Assembly (NCBI GenBank): GCA_040757335.1
Contig: JBFLXB010000034.1
Location: 1 to 40,825, forward strand
DNA: 40,825 nt
Reading direction: 5' to 3'
Origin: Nitrospirota bacterium
GTDB taxonomy: Bacteria > Nitrospirota > Nitrospiria > 2-01-FULL-66-17
Below are positions 1 to 11,976 of the stretch, piece after piece. Below the pieces are notes generated by a model, which was given only the letters and a program-made list of their open reading frames with translations, was not told where the DNA came from and searched no databases. Each line of letters opens with the position of its first letter. Position 1 is the stretch's first letter. Position numbers and translations under genes: made by a program.

Positions 1-176
1 CCACCTGCATGCCAGCGCCCGCCGTGTCCGCCGCTCGGGAGAGAAGCTCCGCTCATTTGTCCTCGCATCGGATCTCCCATCAGCCCCGTGGCAATAGATG
101 TTCTATTACTTACGCAAAACTCAATAATTGTTAGTGATACGCGTGTTCCCCTCCCGCTTCTCGCGTATTACGGATG
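1..176. other. No recognisable gene
   Basis: I see no convincing coding sequence or RNA gene here. The segment at about 95-140 is noticeably richer in A and T than its surroundings and lies just beyond the end of the frameshifted minus-strand gene, so it may be an ordinary intergenic spacer. Confidence 0.5.
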
Positions 177-454
177 TCACGCCACTCGGGTGATCTCAGC
201 GGCTTCGTACTCGGGGAACATGATGATCGCCGGTTGGACGCCGAGGGCCGTCGCCAATTGTTGGACGCTCTCTTTCCCGATTTCGAGCCGCTGTTCGTCG
301 TTCCAGTCGGGATGCGCACATGGTACTCGATCATCTTGCGGGTATCCCGCCACAGTGCGAATCCGATCGCCAGACGCTTCCAAGGTTCCTTGCGACGCAA
401 GACTTCGGCGATTGCATCGTCCAGTACTTCGATCTGTCCCTCGTCTAATTGCAT
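177..454 (-). pseudogene. Small conserved-looking protein, frameshifted
   Basis: This is a short cytoplasmic-type protein of about 92 residues that I do not recognise. Its ATG (454-452) lies inside the end of the TrpD2-like gene, whose stop is at 447-445, so the two were probably translationally coupled. Frame one gives a convincing start (MQLDEGQIEVLDDAIAEVL, then LWRDTRKMIEYHVR) and then turns into low-quality sequence. From about position 314 a different frame continues sensibly (HPDWNDEQRLEIGKESVQQL ... FPEYEAAEITRVA, stop at 177). Joining the frames near 314 gives a natural reading, ...HVR-HPDWNDEQ..., as expected if one base was lost in a GC run. It could be a genuine pseudogene, a sequencing error, or less likely programmed -1 frameshifting. 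Confidence 0.6.
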
Positions 455-1575
455 GCCAGTCTCCGTAGGGCCTCACCCGAGTCGAGGGCGCGCCGGGCTA
501 GATCCGCGGCCACCTGCAACGTCTCAGCTCGTCCCACCTGACGAAGAATCATCGCCGCAGCCAGCACCAGGCTGTCGCGCGTTGGACCTGGTTTGCCCTT
601 GAGCGCTTCGAGGCCTGCTTCAGCGGCCGGAGCTGCGAGGCGGGACAGGTCGGGTTCCTGCGACGCGTCGTCGATGGCCTCGTCCGCAGTGCTTTGATCG
701 GCCTTTGCGGCGATCGGAACCGATCGCCGCGTGGACTCGATGCCTGCGTCTTTGGGGTTGAGTTTCCACTCCTCGTCCGGTTTGCCGCTCTGGTACGAAA
801 CGACCCGCGTCTGCGCATTGAGCGACGGGATCACGCCGCCTTCGATGCCGCGGACCACGAGCGTAGATGCGTAGCCCACGTCTCGGCCGGCGAGCGTGAT
901 CGGGCGCTCGTAGCCGGGGTGGACGTAGCCCACGATCAAGTGATTTCTGCCGCGGGCGCGAACCGGGCCGCAGAGCTTCTCCCAGGTCGAGATGCACGGG
1001 CGTTTGATGATCAGGCGGCGCAGCTCGGTCAAGGCGTAGAGTTCCGGGTGGAATTGCGCTTGGTCTACGTAAGCCCAGCCGATATTCGGATCGGCGATGC
1101 GCGCGGCGGCCTCTTCCGGGGTCAGATCTACGCGCAGACAGGCGGTTTTGAGAATCTGGTGATGCGTCACGCCGTACTTGGGGCCGAGGGTTTGGCAGCC
1201 GTGCGACACGGTCGGTACGCCGCAGGCAGCCAGCACCGCAGGGAGAACGGGTGAGGCGGGGAGGTGCCGGGCGAAGCCGTCGTAGGGATCACCCAGGTCC
1301 ACGAGGTCGTCCACGTCTGCAGTCGCGGCGTGCGTGGTCTCGCGCAGTGCGGTGAGCACGCCGAGATTTTCTTCGTCGGTCTCGCGTTTCATGCGCAACG
1401 CGACCAGGAACACCCCGGATCGCACGGGATCGACCGCGCGTCGCAACACCAGCAACATGCCGTCGCGCGCTTCTTCGCGCGACAGGTTCTTGCTCATCTC
1501 GGGTCCGGTGGCGATCCGTTTGACGTAGGAGGCCATGCGGTCGTCGGGAGGGAGGGAGGCGATGTCCGGGGTCAT
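445..1575 (-). CDS. TrpD2/YbiB-like glycosyltransferase-family-3 protein
   Basis: The 376-residue protein looks like the anthranilate phosphoribosyltransferase (TrpD) fold. An N-terminal helical segment (KNLSREEARDGMLLVLRRAV, about 29-48) corresponds to the TrpD start, and residues about 95-130 (LGDPYDGFARHLPASPVL, then ACGVPTVSHG) sit where true TrpD has its GTGGD phosphoribosyl-binding motif and AxHG loop. The GTGGD motif is not present, so anthranilate transfer in tryptophan synthesis is unlikely; no other trp gene is nearby. The better match is the TrpD2 (YbiB) branch, known in E. coli as a nucleic-acid-binding paralogue next to the helicase gene dinG. Here too it lies directly downstream of a helicase gene. 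The C-terminal about 100 residues are alanine-rich and helical. Substrate and role are not known to me. Confidence 0.7.
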   Translation of the reverse strand: MTPDIASLPPDDRMASYVKRIATGPEMSKNLSREEARDGMLLVLRRAVDPVRSGVFLVALRMKRETDEENLGVLTALRETTHAATADVDDLVDLGDPYDGFARHLPASPVLPAVLAACGVPTVSHGCQTLGPKYGVTHHQILKTACLRVDLTPEEAAARIADPNIGWAYVDQAQFHPELYALTELRRLIIKRPCISTWEKLCGPVRARGRNHLIVGYVHPGYERPITLAGRDVGYASTLVVRGIEGGVIPSLNAQTRVVSYQSGKPDEEWKLNPKDAGIESTRRSVPIAAKADQSTADEAIDDASQEPDLSRLAAPAAEAGLEALKGKPGPTRDSLVLAAAMILRQVGRAETLQVAADLARRALDSGEALRRLACN

Positions 1576-1598
1576 TGGGTCCTTTGAAACCGAACTGC

Positions 1599-1635
1599 AA
1601 ATCCCCCCTGGCCCCCCTTTTTCAAAGGGGGGATC
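1599..1635. repeat. GC-hairpin repeat, intergenic copy A
   Basis: Six C, three T, a 3-base loop, three A and six G (1612-1632) make a perfect 9-bp hairpin, preceded by the partner C-run at 1602-1607. It lies between the helicase stop (1636) and the TrpD2-like start (1575), so it could act as a weak terminator or RNA-stabilising hairpin between them. Two more copies lie at 1673-1709 and 3177-3210. Confidence 0.75.
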
Positions 1636-6087
<4,452 letters not shown>

Positions 6088-6169
6088 AACGACCCCTGTA
6101 TCATACCGGCTTCGGGGTGGGAAAGGCACGGGCGGTAGGCATAGGATGGGGGGATTTGTGCCTCTTCGG

Positions 6170-6198
6170 TTGACACGGTCTCCCATGCCGACTACGAT
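6170..6198 (+). promoter_or_regulatory. Sigma-70 promoter for the small membrane protein
   Basis: TTGACA (6170-6175), a 17-base spacer and TACGAT (6193-6198). The -35 is perfect and the spacing optimal. Transcription would begin near 6205, giving a leader of about 50 bases before the ATG at 6255. Confidence 0.7.
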
Positions 6199-6254
6199 CG
6201 GCCCGCGTTTTTTGTTCGGTCGATCTATTCCAGCAGTTCACGATCGGAGGACGT

Positions 6255-6683
6255 ATGAGCGACCTGTTGACGACGTTGTGCCCAATGTTCAAGGAAGAGG
6301 TCTACCGCCGGACGGCCCGCATCAGCAACATCGCGATATTCGGAGGAGCGGGGTTGGTCGGCGGCATGTTGTGGTACGCCATATGGGCCGACGAGTTCGG
6401 GGTGATGGAGCGCCTGTTGTGTGCGGCGGCGGTGGCGATCTTTATCGGTGCGTTGCTGTATCAGGTTTCGCGCGAGGCCGCGCGCTACGCGGGAGCCAAG
6501 GAAGCGCTCATCCGGATTGAGCGCGCGTTGGGCTTGTTCGAGCCCGGCCGACACATTCCCGCGGCGGCGATCTACCCCGAGACCTGGATGGTCCTGCCGC
6601 CCAAGTCCCGCTCGACGCGCGCGGCGTATGTTGTGCTGCCGTTGCTCGGGGTGCTGTTCGTCATCGAGATTCTCGTTGCCTAG
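6255..6683 (+). CDS. Small membrane protein of unknown function
   Basis: A 142-residue protein preceded by a strong GGAGG ribosome site (6246-6250) and a good promoter. Three hydrophobic stretches are visible: about 26-43 (IAIFGGAGLVGGMLWYAI), about 53-69 (LLCAAAVAIFIGALLYQV) and the C-terminal 124-142 (YVVLPLLGVLFVIEILVA). An amphipathic middle part (EAARYAGAKEALIRIERALG) lies between the second and third. I do not recognise a family. It is transcribed alone; the downstream gene is convergent and separated by a strong hairpin. Confidence 0.8.
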   Translation: MSDLLTTLCPMFKEEVYRRTARISNIAIFGGAGLVGGMLWYAIWADEFGVMERLLCAAAVAIFIGALLYQVSREAARYAGAKEALIRIERALGLFEPGRHIPAAAIYPETWMVLPPKSRSTRAAYVVLPLLGVLFVIEILVA

Positions 6684-6692
6684 CCTGAAGTG

Positions 6693-6722
6693 GCGGGGGC
6701 GGCGTGTTTGCGCCGCCCCCGC
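6693..6722. terminator. Strong GC hairpin between convergent genes
   Basis: A perfect 12-bp stem (GCGGGGGCGGCG / CGCCGCCCCCGC) around a 6-base loop, ten bases after the stop of the membrane protein and 30 bases beyond the 3' end of the lipoprotein gene. There is only a short T-rich tail on the plus side. Its position suits a bidirectional terminator. Confidence 0.75.
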
Positions 6723-6751
6723 TTGCTCATCTTTGACGTGAAGTGATCCGG

Positions 6752-8446
6752 TTACGACCCGGCCGCGTGCACTTCCGTGGCCACAAGAGCGATGTTCAGA
6801 CGGTCGATAATGGAGAGAAGTCGCAGTCGAGCCGTAATGACTCCTTCCACCGTGACGGTTTGGCCCTCCAATGCCGTGGAGAATTCCAGGCCTTCGTCGA
6901 ATTCGGTGGACGCGGTCACCACTACCGTAATGTCGCCGCTCAACGGCCGTCCGTCGCGGTCACAGAAGAGTTCGGCGTTTGCCGCGACGGTCAAGACAAA
7001 CGTGCCGATGCCGGGGTTGTCGGTGTTCGGCGTGACCGTTCCCACGGTTCCGGTGACCGTGGCCTGAGGGAGCACCACGATGATCCCGGTCGCGCCGCCG
7101 TGCCACGGCAGCACGGACCGGTTCACGACCAGGAAACGAACCGGGTTGGGGTCGGTGGCATCCGGCACGTGAGGCGTGAGGCGGCCCAAGACGCGAATCC
7201 GTACGCCATCGGCGACTCCATCGCAGGAAAATTCGCTCGGCAGATCAAGCCCGATCGTGTTCTCGGGCGACAGCGTGATCCCGGCCGCGGTAAACCGCGC
7301 CAGGATGTGCGCGGCCCTGATCTCCACCGACAAAGTGCCGGTGGCGCATCCACTGGCATCGACCACGGTGCCGGTCAGTCGATCGGGACGGATGCGGATC
7401 ACGGCGGCGTGTACGATCGTGGGATCGGTGGTGTCGACTGATCCCCGTACATACACGATTTGACCGTTGGACAGGTCGGCGGTGTTCAGTGCTGTGCCCA
7501 GGAAAAAGACCTGGGTCGACGCGTCAAAGGTCACGGGCGTGGTGGTTTCGTCGCGGTGCAGCAGGGTGAACGTCCCCAGGGTGGGGTCGAGCTGGGTCAC
7601 CAAGCCCCGCGTGAGTCGCCGGTCGACATCCACCTGGATCAGCGACGCCACAACGTGGCCCTCGGTGTCCAGCGTGCCCTCGACGTGGACGAACGTCCCC
7701 ACGTTCAAGTCGGTGAACAGGACTGCGCTTCCGTCTTCGTCCACGATGACCGTGTCGTCGGTCGTCTCAACCACCACCTGGAGGAACCGACGGACGTTGA
7801 GCGTCAACGTGCGCTCTGTGTCGTCCCGGCTTGCGATCACGCCAGCTAGGTTGTCGATGGGCGGGGTGGTGCCGTCGTCGCTGGTGGGGGTGGTGCCGAC
7901 GAAGATCTGCGGCCGGAGGATGAGGCGGCCGGAGCCCGTGGTCGTAAGCTTGATCGAGTCCGCCGCGGAGAAATCGAGTTGGATGGCGGTGGTCGAGTCC
8001 GAGGTGATGGTGATCGGGCCGCGGAAGTTCAGGTCAACCTTGCCGTTGGCGACCAGGTCGACCGATTGGGTGGTGCCGTCGGCAAAGGTCACGGTGGCCG
8101 CGGTGACCTGCAACCGCAGCTTGGCATAGGTGCCTTCAGGAATCGACGTAGTGGCCAGGATCTGGTTGATTCCGTCCAGGTCCAGCAGATCCACGGTAAT
8201 GGGCTCACCGTCCGGGAACGGAATGTCGACGGAACCGGAGTCGCCGATCAACGCGGCCGACGACATCGTCACCGCGACCGCTTGGAACGCGTCACTGGGT
8301 GAGTCGGTTATGGCCAGGGTCACCGTGCCGGCGGCCGGTGAGTCTCCCCCGCCCGAATCGGCGCAGCCTGACAGGCCCACGAGGGCGAAGAGTCCGATGA
8401 CGGCACCCAGCAGTCGGGCGCCTTTGCTGTTTAGTAGCTGTTTCAT
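6752..8446 (-). CDS. DUF4382/DUF5666-type lipoprotein
   Basis: A 564-residue exported lipoprotein. The ATG at 8446 is preferred over one 42 bases upstream because a GGGAG ribosome site precedes it and a clean lipoprotein signal follows directly (LVGLSGC, lipid-modified Cys28). Residues about 35-190 resemble DUF4382: TLAITDSPSDAFQAVAVTM, then DLLDLDGIN and a strand-rich sequence with PEGTYAKLRL. The rest is a chain of short beta units with the pattern GxVxxxD...TFTL...V.VxxDTxV, as in DUF5666 repeats. The families are secreted and of unknown biochemical role. It lies downstream of the sigma/anti-sigma cluster in the same direction, 60 bases after the DUF3106 gene, and may belong to the same stress regulon. 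Confidence 0.8.
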   Translation of the reverse strand: MKQLLNSKGARLLGAVIGLFALVGLSGCADSGGGDSPAAGTVTLAITDSPSDAFQAVAVTMSSAALIGDSGSVDIPFPDGEPITVDLLDLDGINQILATTSIPEGTYAKLRLQVTAATVTFADGTTQSVDLVANGKVDLNFRGPITITSDSTTAIQLDFSAADSIKLTTTGSGRLILRPQIFVGTTPTSDDGTTPPIDNLAGVIASRDDTERTLTLNVRRFLQVVVETTDDTVIVDEDGSAVLFTDLNVGTFVHVEGTLDTEGHVVASLIQVDVDRRLTRGLVTQLDPTLGTFTLLHRDETTTPVTFDASTQVFFLGTALNTADLSNGQIVYVRGSVDTTDPTIVHAAVIRIRPDRLTGTVVDASGCATGTLSVEIRAAHILARFTAAGITLSPENTIGLDLPSEFSCDGVADGVRIRVLGRLTPHVPDATDPNPVRFLVVNRSVLPWHGGATGIIVVLPQATVTGTVGTVTPNTDNPGIGTFVLTVAANAELFCDRDGRPLSGDITVVVTASTEFDEGLEFSTALEGQTVTVEGVITARLRLLSIIDRLNIALVATEVHAAGS

Positions 8447-8462
8447 GGCGTGGTCTCCCGTG

Positions 8463-8483
8463 AAAAGGACGTTCGTCCCTTTC
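8463..8483. other. Imperfect inverted repeat in the lipoprotein leader
   Basis: AAAGGACG and CGTCCCTTT face each other around two bases, with one unpaired base. It lies between the DUF3106 stop and the lipoprotein start. It could be a weak hairpin or an operator; the evidence is only the symmetry. Confidence 0.3.
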
Positions 8484-8506
8484 AACACCTCACGCGGGGA
8501 AAAGTT

Positions 8507-8989
8507 TCAGCGTCTGGGAGGGCGGTTCAGACGATTGAGCAGGCGCTGCTGGTCGCTGGGTGGGAGCTGCTGAAACCGGGGTGACCGTTCCAGGACCTGG
8601 CGGCGTTGCTCTGCGGGAAGCTGCCTGAGTCGTTCGAGTCGCTGCTGAATTCGCTCGCGCTGTTCAGGCGGCATGTTGCGCCAGGCCTGGAAGTTCTCTC
8701 GAATTCGAGTCTGCTCTTGGGGGGGGAGCTCTCGGAAGCGCTGATAGCGCTCGGCTAACTCCCGGCGCTCCCGGGGCGAGAGTTGCTGATACTTCCGCCA
8801 TCGCTCGCGAAGAGCCTCGCGCTCAGCGGGAGAAAGACGCTCCCACCGTGCCCGGTTGCGTTCCAGGGCCGATGTGTCGCCTCCGCTGGCGGAGCCGCTG
8901 GCTTCCTGGGCGGAGGCCACACCGGATGGGAGCACCGGTCCCAGCGTCAGCACGCCGAGCATGCAAAGCAGCACGAGTATGCGACTCAT
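8507..8989 (-). CDS. DUF3106 exported protein
   Basis: A 160-residue secreted protein with a typical signal peptide (MSRILVLLCMLGVLTLGPVL, cleavage likely after ASA near residue 27). The mature part is a charged, helical array rich in R, E, Q and P with the recurring pattern WxxLSPxEREALRERWxxYQxLSPxER, then LPPQEQxRIRENFxxWRNMPPEQR. This is the signature of DUF3106, small periplasmic proteins usually encoded beside an ECF sigma/anti-sigma pair. The start is one base beyond the stop of the preceding small gene, so the two are coupled. The function is unknown; a periplasmic stress-sensing or binding role is inference from context. Confidence 0.85.
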   Translation of the reverse strand: MSRILVLLCMLGVLTLGPVLPSGVASAQEASGSASGGDTSALERNRARWERLSPAEREALRERWRKYQQLSPRERRELAERYQRFRELPPQEQTRIRENFQAWRNMPPEQRERIQQRLERLRQLPAEQRRQVLERSPRFQQLPPSDQQRLLNRLNRPPRR

Positions 8990-8990
8990 A

Positions 8991-9269
8991 TCAAAACTCC
9001 TCTTCAGGCGTGTTCGGCGTACCCACGGCGCCGAGCACGTCCACGGTGTCCAGCAAATCGAGATTTTCGATCAAGTCCAGGTTCTTGATGAGTTCGTCGT
9101 CCGCCGAAGGCTGCTCGCCTCCCCCGTGTTTCGTCGCGGCCGGACTCGCGTCGTCCGGCCTGGGCTGTGGCGCGGAAGACGAATCTGCTTCCGGCTTGGG
9201 TTGTGCGGCCGCCGGTGCCGCGGTTACGGTCCACGCGATCAGCACCACGAGCAGAACACGGCTTACCAC
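8991..9269 (-). CDS. Small secreted protein with Leu/Asp-rich tail
   Basis: A 92-residue protein starting with GTG at 9269, inside the last codons of the barrel gene (7-base overlap, GTGGTAA). It has a signal peptide (VLLVVLIAWTVTAAPAAA), a disordered P/A/D/S-rich middle and a C-terminal repeat-like segment (IKNLDLIENLDLLDTVDVL). A closely similar pattern closes the anti-sigma factor (VVEDLDVLLLLDD). Small proteins with such LDLL tails occur between anti-sigma and DUF3106 genes in several Gram-negative lineages; their role is not known to me. The overlap on one side and 1-base gap on the other indicate a translationally coupled operon. Confidence 0.75.
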   Translation of the reverse strand: MVSRVLLVVLIAWTVTAAPAAAQPKPEADSSSAPQPRPDDASPAATKHGGGEQPSADDELIKNLDLIENLDLLDTVDVLGAVGTPNTPEEEF

Positions 9270-10624
9270 GCGACATCCGTTCCGATGGCCAGCTTGTAAA
9301 CCGGCTCCGGGTCCAGGTCAGTGCGGTAAAACGATCCTGGAACCAACACGTCGGCCTCGAGACGGGCGGTGAGCCAGTCCGTGAGCGCGTACGCCCATTC
9401 GGTGTCGATCTCCACTCCGTAGTGGCGGCCCGAACCGTCCGTGGCTGGAAATTCCGACCAGAGATCCGCGGCGACCACGCGCAGCGTCGCGCGTTCGATG
9501 GCCATGTTGGCCGTCAGCACCCCGGCCAACACGCCGCGGCCCAGCACGCCGGAAGCGGTGGGGGTGCCGGAGGTGAAGGCCGAGTCGATCCCGCCGTTGA
9601 AGAACAGGTTGGTGGCGTCGATCAGCGGGTAGATGCCGACGAAGGCCTCGTATCGTCGGTCGCGCAGCACGGCGATCGGCCCCCTGGAGTCGCCGCCGGT
9701 ATACAGGCCCGTGGCGCCGAGGGTCAGACGATGGTTCACACGGTATGTGGCCGAGGCCTCGGCCGCTTTTCCCAGCAGGGTGATGGTTTCCTCGCGGGCC
9801 AGCTGCGGGATCGACGGGTTGACGACCCCGCTCAGCGTGCCGGTTTGCAGCACGGCGAGCGCATCGAAAGTCCAGTCACCGCTCCGCGCCGCGCCGTCCA
9901 CGATCCAATACATCAGCGACCCATCGTCCGGCCGGAACGGTGCGTTGTCGAGGGCCAGGCGAATGTTGGTGGGCAACAGGGTGGGAATCGTGGCGTTCCG
10001 GTCCCACAATCGGGAAACGGACACGGATACGCGGCCTGCGAACGGGAACGACAGGTCGACGCGTCCTCCGGCATACAGGCTCTGGTCCTCGCGCAGGACG
10101 CCGTCTTCATCCAGCCCCGCGCTGAACGCCTTGACGTCAACGCGGGGGCTCGTTGTCCCGACCGCGAGGTTCCCGGCCACGGCGGGCTGATACGAATCCA
10201 GCACCAATCCGCGGCCGATCACCAGGCGCTGCTTGCCGGCTTTGATCCACGACGAGCCGCGACTGGCCTTGAGCCAAGCCTCGTCGATGAAGCGGGTGGT
10301 TCCCCACCGGTCTTCGACCGAGCCGTCATCCAGCGTCTCGCGCGAAATCTCGCGCGAGGCCAGGGTGAGGACCCCTTCAAGCGCGTCGAGGGGGCGGACC
10401 GACAGGGTGGCCGTGACATAGCCCAGGAGCCTGGACTCGTTGTGATCGAGTGATTGATCGAGCGCGGGGTTGATGTTCCACACCGCCTCGTAGCGACCTG
10501 CCAGCAGGCCGCTCACCGAGTACCACGACCGCTTCGGCTCGGCGGAGGGCGTTTCGGCGGCCGACTCGGTTCCGGTATAGATCAACATGAAGAGCGCGCC
10601 CATGGTCGCCAGCCGGCTACGGAT
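9263..10624 (-). CDS. Outer-membrane beta-barrel (porin/export-like) protein
   Basis: A 453-residue exported protein. The ATG at 10624 overlaps the anti-sigma stop (GATGATCCGTAG arrangement, 8-base overlap). It has an N-terminal hydrophobic signal (LATMGALFMLIYTG, then AAETPSA). The mature part is a long series of alternating strands (GLLAGRYEAVW, RLLGYVTATLSVRP, VEGVLTLASREIS) and ends in a C-terminal aromatic residue (KLAIGTDVAW), as outer-membrane barrels do. Motifs such as DEAWLKASRGSSWIKAGKQRL and LVLDSYQPAVAG recall alginate-export-type or OprD-like barrels with a DxxWLxxxxGxxxxxxGRQ signature. The substrate cannot be inferred. Its place in the sigma-factor operon suggests envelope homeostasis. 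Confidence 0.75.
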   Translation of the reverse strand: MRSRLATMGALFMLIYTGTESAAETPSAEPKRSWYSVSGLLAGRYEAVWNINPALDQSLDHNESRLLGYVTATLSVRPLDALEGVLTLASREISRETLDDGSVEDRWGTTRFIDEAWLKASRGSSWIKAGKQRLVIGRGLVLDSYQPAVAGNLAVGTTSPRVDVKAFSAGLDEDGVLREDQSLYAGGRVDLSFPFAGRVSVSVSRLWDRNATIPTLLPTNIRLALDNAPFRPDDGSLMYWIVDGAARSGDWTFDALAVLQTGTLSGVVNPSIPQLAREETITLLGKAAEASATYRVNHRLTLGATGLYTGGDSRGPIAVLRDRRYEAFVGIYPLIDATNLFFNGGIDSAFTSGTPTASGVLGRGVLAGVLTANMAIERATLRVVAADLWSEFPATDGSGRHYGVEIDTEWAYALTDWLTARLEADVLVPGSFYRTDLDPEPVYKLAIGTDVAW

Positions 10625-11084
10625 CATCAAGCAGCAACAATACGTCGAGATCCTCGACGACCTCAATATCCGTCAGCATCTCTCGCGATTCCACGAGGTC
10701 CAACTGTGCGACCAACTCGGGGCGCTCGTGCCGGTCTTGTTGCCACACGACGACCGGGATCACGGCCGCGAGGGCAACGGCCAGGACTGCGGCGGCCCGT
10801 AGGGACCAGACCGGCAGGCGGCCCCAACCCAGACTTGGCGTACCGGGGGCCGCGGCAATCTTAGTCCAGACGCCTCGGGCAAATTGCGACGACGGTTGCG
10901 GTGGCTCAACGACCTTCAGCAGCGCCCAGGTAGCCCCCAGCCGATGCGCTTCAGCCCGGCAGGCCGTGCAACCCGCCAGATGCGCGGCCACATCGGGCGT
11001 CGGACTGTCCAATTCTGCGCCAAGTTGACGGCGTACCGCCCGACATTTGGGAGCCAAGGCAGCGTGGTGTTGATCAGGAGCCAT
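10617..11084 (-). CDS. Anti-sigma factor with zinc-type ZAS domain
   Basis: A 155-residue inner-membrane protein. I choose the ATG at 11084 because AAGGA precedes it at a usable distance, while the upstream ATG at 11102 has none. Residues 14-42 hold the zinc anti-sigma motif (Cys14, then HLAGCTAC: His35, Cys39, Cys42, the HX3CX2C pattern). One membrane helix lies at about 94-114 (SLRAAAVLAVALAAVIPVVVW). The C-terminal periplasmic tail ends in an acidic Leu-rich stretch (DIEVVEDLDVLLLLDD). ZAS proteins hold their cognate ECF sigma factor at the membrane until a signal releases it. The sigma gene lies just upstream (48-base gap) and is the obvious partner. Confidence 0.88.
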   Translation of the reverse strand: MAPDQHHAALAPKCRAVRRQLGAELDSPTPDVAAHLAGCTACRAEAHRLGATWALLKVVEPPQPSSQFARGVWTKIAAAPGTPSLGWGRLPVWSLRAAAVLAVALAAVIPVVVWQQDRHERPELVAQLDLVESREMLTDIEVVEDLDVLLLLDDP

Positions 11085-11132
11085 TTTTCTGCATCCTTTC
11101 ATGAGTCAGAACCCGCAAGTGCCCAAATAGTT

Positions 11133-11723
11133 TCATGGTTTCTCCCGAACGTAGGGGGCCAGGCGGTCGGCCAACAGCGCGTTGGCTCGGTGCACCCGCA
11201 GCTTGGCCGCGGTCACGGAACAGCCCAGAATGTCGGCGATCTCGTCATAACTGAGTTCCTCGTAGCGCCGGAGAATCACGGCAAAACGCAGGCGCTCGGG
11301 GAGAGCGGCCACCGCTCGAGCCACGACACGCTGGAGCTCCCGGCGTTCCAGGTCGGCTGCGGGATCCGGGAATCGAGTATCGGGTGGATCAGGGGCGGAA
11401 TCTTGCGCGTCGGCGTCGTCGCCCGCAAAGGGAAGCCATCGTCGGAGTGCTTGTGCTCTCGCATGATTCAGGCACACCCTGCGGGCAATGGTGTATAGCC
11501 ACGTGGAGAACTTCGCGTTCGGTTCATACCGCGTCGCGGCACGGTAGACCCGGACGAACACGTCCTGGGCCAGATCCTCGGCATCCGCGTCGCGACCGAT
11601 GGTCCGGGCGATGACGTTCAGCAGCGGCCGTCGATACTTGTCGATCAACACATCAAACGCCGCGCGGTCTCCGTCGCGGACGCGCAACATGAGGACCACA
11701 TCGGGATCGGAGAGAAATTCCAT
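11133..11723 (-). CDS. ECF (RpoE-like) RNA polymerase sigma factor
   Basis: A 196-residue sigma-70 family factor. The start at 11723 (MEFLSDPDVVLMLRVRDGD) matches the family; the longer frame runs into a repeat element and is not used. Region 2 covers about 10-85, with DAEDLAQDVFVRVYRAA and FSTWLYTIARRVCLNHAR. A D/P-rich linker follows, and region 4 lies at about 135-185 (LPERLRFAVILRRYEELSYDEIADILG, CSVTAAKLRVHRA). The helix-turn-helix in region 4 would read the -35 element. It heads the cluster sigma, anti-sigma, barrel, small secreted protein, DUF3106. The likely job is an envelope-stress response; the target promoter is not defined here. Confidence 0.92.
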   Translation of the reverse strand: MEFLSDPDVVLMLRVRDGDRAAFDVLIDKYRRPLLNVIARTIGRDADAEDLAQDVFVRVYRAATRYEPNAKFSTWLYTIARRVCLNHARAQALRRWLPFAGDDADAQDSAPDPPDTRFPDPAADLERRELQRVVARAVAALPERLRFAVILRRYEELSYDEIADILGCSVTAAKLRVHRANALLADRLAPYVREKP

Positions 11724-11771
11724 GCGCCGCAAGGATAGGGAAACGAGCCGGGTATGGCAAGCTGCTCCCTG

Positions 11772-11895
11772 CAGGCTGTTGAAAAAGTCCGTCCGCTGCG
11801 TTCTCGGACCCGTCGGAATCCTCACGTACGCACCCAGTACGCTCCGGTTCCGGCGGGTCCTGCGGCCTTGCGGCCGGAGCTTTTTGAACAGCCTG
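11772..11895. repeat. MITE-like 124-bp repeat with inverted ends
   Basis: The ends match as an inverted repeat: CAGGCTGTTGAAAAAG at 11772-11787 faces the complement of CTTTTTGAACAGCCTG at 11880-11895, with one mismatch in 16. The interior has inverted GC-rich segments, including CGGCCTTGCGGCCGG. Short elements with these CAGGCTGTTnAAAAAG ends are familiar in intergenic DNA of many environmental bacteria. It carries no gene. It lies between the sigma-factor gene and the divergent DUF302 gene and may hold or block their promoters. Confidence 0.75.
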
Positions 11896-11976
11896 GACGC
11901 GTTGTCTCAACGCGCGCTAGAACAATCGTCCAGCGCCGTGGTAGGCTAGGCCCGCACACCCACCAGGAGAGACGTC

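Noticed and set aside
8470-8510. ECF-type promoter (AACTTTTC-like -35) before the DUF4382 lipoprotein gene
   Set aside because: The -35-like sequence is suggestive, but I see no convincing -10 at proper spacing and cannot define the sigma factor's consensus from this window.
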